Source of the DNA: Fibrobacter sp.
GTDB taxonomy: Bacteria; Fibrobacterota; Fibrobacteria; Fibrobacterales; Fibrobacteraceae
Direction of reading: 5' to 3'
Assembly: GCA_012841225.1 (NCBI GenBank)
Contig: DUVD01000082.1
Span: forward strand, 1-6,576
Length of the DNA: 6,576 bases
Part shown: positions 5,371 to 6,576 of the stretch, in pieces
Layout: the number at the start of each line of letters is the position of its first letter
How positions within the stretch are numbered: the first letter of the stretch is position 1
Notes under the pieces: model-generated
What the model was told of the DNA's origin: nothing
The model's input: only the letters and a program-made list of their open reading frames with translations
Database searches by the model: none
Program-made: the position numbers and the translations under genes

Positions 5371-6192
5371 ATGAATCTCAATATCGGTCGTATCCCTTTT
5401 TTGGTCTGTGCCCCATTCTTTCACAATTTTTTGACAAAAGAGGGCGATTTTCCAAGATTTTCATTTTTTGACGGCTCTCCTCAAGCCCATAATGACGCTT
5501 TAAAACAAAATCTAATCGACTTAGCGCCTGCTTCTTCTATTACTTACGCTCAATATCCCGATCAATTTCTTCTATCTCCTAAGCTTTGTACCTCCTGCCG
5601 CTTCGAAGTTCAATCCGTTAAGCTCTTTAGTCACAAGCCGCTTAAAGAGCTTAACTTCAAGAATATTCATCTCACGAGTCAGAGTGCTACGTCAGTTGCC
5701 TTATTACAAGTGTTGCTATCGCTTAGGTTTCAAATGACTCCGGTTTACATTCGAGATAGGGCTTACCAAGCAGGGCTTGACGATGCTCGCCTTCTTATTG
5801 GTGATGAAGCACTTCTTGAAACTTACGCACGTCGGTTCCCCTACAGTTTCGATCTCGCCACTTTATGGGAAGAATGGCAACACCTCCCTTTTGTTTTTGG
5901 AGCCTGGGTTATTAATAAAAAGGCAATGGCCTCAGAAAAGAAAGAGCTCCTGGAATCTTTTTTAGATGAGACCGAGAAAAGTGTAGCCTTATTTAGAGGG
6001 GACCCGAAGTCGGCATTGAATATATGGCTTAAGCAATTTCCAGTTGATTTGCCCTATTCAATGATCTTTTCTTATTATGATTCCTTAGATTATTCCTTTA
6101 CTCCAGAACGAAAGGAATCCCTTCAGCTTTTTTTTGATCTATGCTTTCAAATGAACATTATTCCAAATGCGACTAAATTAACCTTCGTTTAA
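5371..6192 (+). CDS. mqnA: Chorismate dehydratase of the futalosine menaquinone pathway (MqnA family)
   Basis: MqnA removes water from chorismate to give 3-enolpyruvylbenzoate, the first step of the futalosine route to menaquinone. The protein is 273 residues, normal for this periplasmic-binding-protein-like fold, with no signal peptide, so it is cytosolic. Supporting motifs are the opening GRIPFLVCAPFF (6-17), GSPQAHNDALKQNLIDLAPASS (35-56) with the family Ser-Ser before ITYA, VKLFS (83-87), the Ser/Thr-rich TSQSATSVALLQVLL stretch (102-116), LLIGDEAL (141-148), and DLATLWEEWQHLPFVFGAWV (161-180). In the opening motif the family usually has Asn (FLNC or YLN); here it is Val12. The start is fixed by that motif, although nine T residues precede it and no ribosome binding site is present. 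It is a single gene followed by 130 bp of non-coding DNA. MqnD is a paralogous alternative, but the opening motif argues for MqnA. Confidence 0.87.
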   Translation: MNLNIGRIPFLVCAPFFHNFLTKEGDFPRFSFFDGSPQAHNDALKQNLIDLAPASSITYAQYPDQFLLSPKLCTSCRFEVQSVKLFSHKPLKELNFKNIHLTSQSATSVALLQVLLSLRFQMTPVYIRDRAYQAGLDDARLLIGDEALLETYARRFPYSFDLATLWEEWQHLPFVFGAWVINKKAMASEKKELLESFLDETEKSVALFRGDPKSALNIWLKQFPVDLPYSMIFSYYDSLDYSFTPERKESLQLFFDLCFQMNIIPNATKLTFV

Positions 6193-6248
6193 TTAAGAAA
6201 AACGCCAATTTTTAAAAAAAGATAAATAAGAGCGATGTAAACTTTTCT

Positions 6249-6265
6249 TTTCATTGTAAATGAAA
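6249..6265. repeat. Inverted repeat in the response-regulator upstream region
   Basis: TTTCATT (6249-6255), GTA, AATGAAA (6259-6265) is a perfect 7-bp inverted repeat with a 3-nt centre. It lies 57 bp past the mqnA stop and 58 bp before the response-regulator ATG. It could be an operator or a weak hairpin; there is no GC-rich stem or T-run that would make it a terminator. Confidence 0.4.
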
Positions 6266-6281
6266 GTAGTTTAAAGGGTTA

Positions 6282-6309
6282 GGGGTCTCCAGGTGAGGCC
6301 CTTTTATTT
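6282..6309 (+). terminator. Intrinsic terminator or attenuator upstream of the response regulator
   Basis: GGGTCTC (6283-6289) pairs with GAGGCCC (6295-6301), with one G-U pair and a 5-nt loop. G6282 and A6281 can extend the stem against T6302 and T6303. TTTTATTT (6302-6309) follows. This is the best intrinsic terminator in the window. It could end the mqnA transcript, but it lies 90 bp beyond the mqnA stop and only 13 bp before the next ATG, so any promoter for the response regulator is probably upstream of it. Attenuation or read-through is therefore plausible. Confidence 0.6.
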
Positions 6310-6315
6310 AAAAGG
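6300..6315 (+). promoter_or_regulatory. Hairpin covering the response-regulator ribosome binding site
   Basis: CCTTTT (6300-6305) and AAAAGG (6310-6315) form a perfect 6-bp stem with a 4-nt loop. The right arm contains most of the Shine-Dalgarno AAAGGA (6311-6316), which is 6 nt before the ATG at 6323. The left arm shares C6300 and C6301 with the terminator stem, so the two structures exclude each other in their full forms. A third option pairs AAAGGG (6273-6278) with CCCTTT (6299-6304). Confidence 0.4.
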
Positions 6316-6322
6316 ACGCATT

Positions 6323-6576
6323 ATGATTGAAGAGAAAATTCTAATCGTAGATGACAATCCTGCCATTTTACAAAAGACGGAAACTCTATTCACTCAAATA
6401 GGGTATAAAGTTGCTTATTGTTCTTCTGGCGAAGAGGCCCTTAAGTTTTTAGAAACGGAACATGTTGATTTGGTTCTTTTAGATATTAACATGCCCAAAC
6501 TAAATGGTTATGAGGTGTGTCTGCGCATTAGGCAGCAATTTGCTTTAGATGATCTCCCCATAATATTTTTAACAGG
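6323..6576 (+). CDS. Response regulator receiver domain, partial at window edge
   Basis: The first 84 codons of a two-component receiver domain are present and the gene runs off the right edge. Asp10 and Asp11 (ILIVDDN) form the acidic pocket, Asp54 in LLDINMP is the phosphoacceptor, and Thr84 at IIFLT is the conserved switch threonine. The conserved lysine and any output domain lie beyond the window, so it could be a stand-alone receiver, a DNA-binding regulator or an enzyme-linked regulator. The start has a strong Shine-Dalgarno (AAAGGA, 6 nt upstream). The leader carries a terminator-like stem and a hairpin over the ribosome binding site, which suggests control after initiation. No histidine kinase is visible here. 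Confidence 0.93.
   Translation, partial: MIEEKILIVDDNPAILQKTETLFTQIGYKVAYCSSGEEALKFLETEHVDLVLLDINMPKLNGYEVCLRIRQQFALDDLPIIFLT

Overview
The window reads as an ordinary bacterial chromosomal segment from a Gram-negative (two-membrane) organism. It is AT-rich by eye, densely coded, and has a lipoprotein signal, exported proteins and a beta-barrel-like exported domain. The taxon cannot be fixed from sequence alone. An MqnA-type protein points to a lineage that makes menaquinone by the futalosine route. The ClpP is of the divergent type that I associate with the chlamydial ClpP1 paralogue. Both would fit the PVC superphylum, Fibrobacterota or a similar phylum, but this is a weak inference. No mobile element, CRISPR array, rRNA or tRNA is visible.

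Layout. Positions 1-165 hold no gene. A leftward type I 3-dehydroquinate dehydratase (aroD, 166-939) is divergent from a rightward five-gene block, across a 63-bp gap that carries a perfect 16-bp palindrome. The block is clpP (1003-1590), ftsY (1592-2518), a small lipoprotein (2502-2831), an exported thioredoxin-like protein (2828-3292) and a family-2 glycosyltransferase (3289-4917). Junctions are +1 nt, a 17-nt overlap, an ATGA overlap and a second ATGA overlap, so the five are almost certainly one translationally coupled operon. Themes are protein quality control, membrane targeting, envelope redox and glycan synthesis. A convergent leftward gene of unknown function (4991-5299) follows, sharing a small hairpin with the operon end. 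Rightward mqnA (5371-6192) comes next, then a 130-bp leader-like gap with stacked inverted repeats, then the start of a response regulator that runs off the window (6323-6576).

How it fits together. AroD (shikimate pathway to chorismate) and MqnA (chorismate to the first futalosine-pathway intermediate) lie in one metabolic line but in separate transcription units. FtsY would deliver the membrane glycosyltransferase and help exported products reach the inner membrane.

The most unusual object is the last operon gene. A complete membrane GT2 is followed in the same frame by a signal-peptide-like segment with an ADA cleavage motif and a 131-residue beta-rich domain. It is either a polyprotein-like fusion or two overlapping genes joined by a single-base indel; an out-of-frame ATGATG just upstream makes the second explanation a serious rival. 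Second in interest is the response-regulator leader, where a terminator-like hairpin and a hairpin that would hide the ribosome binding site share bases.
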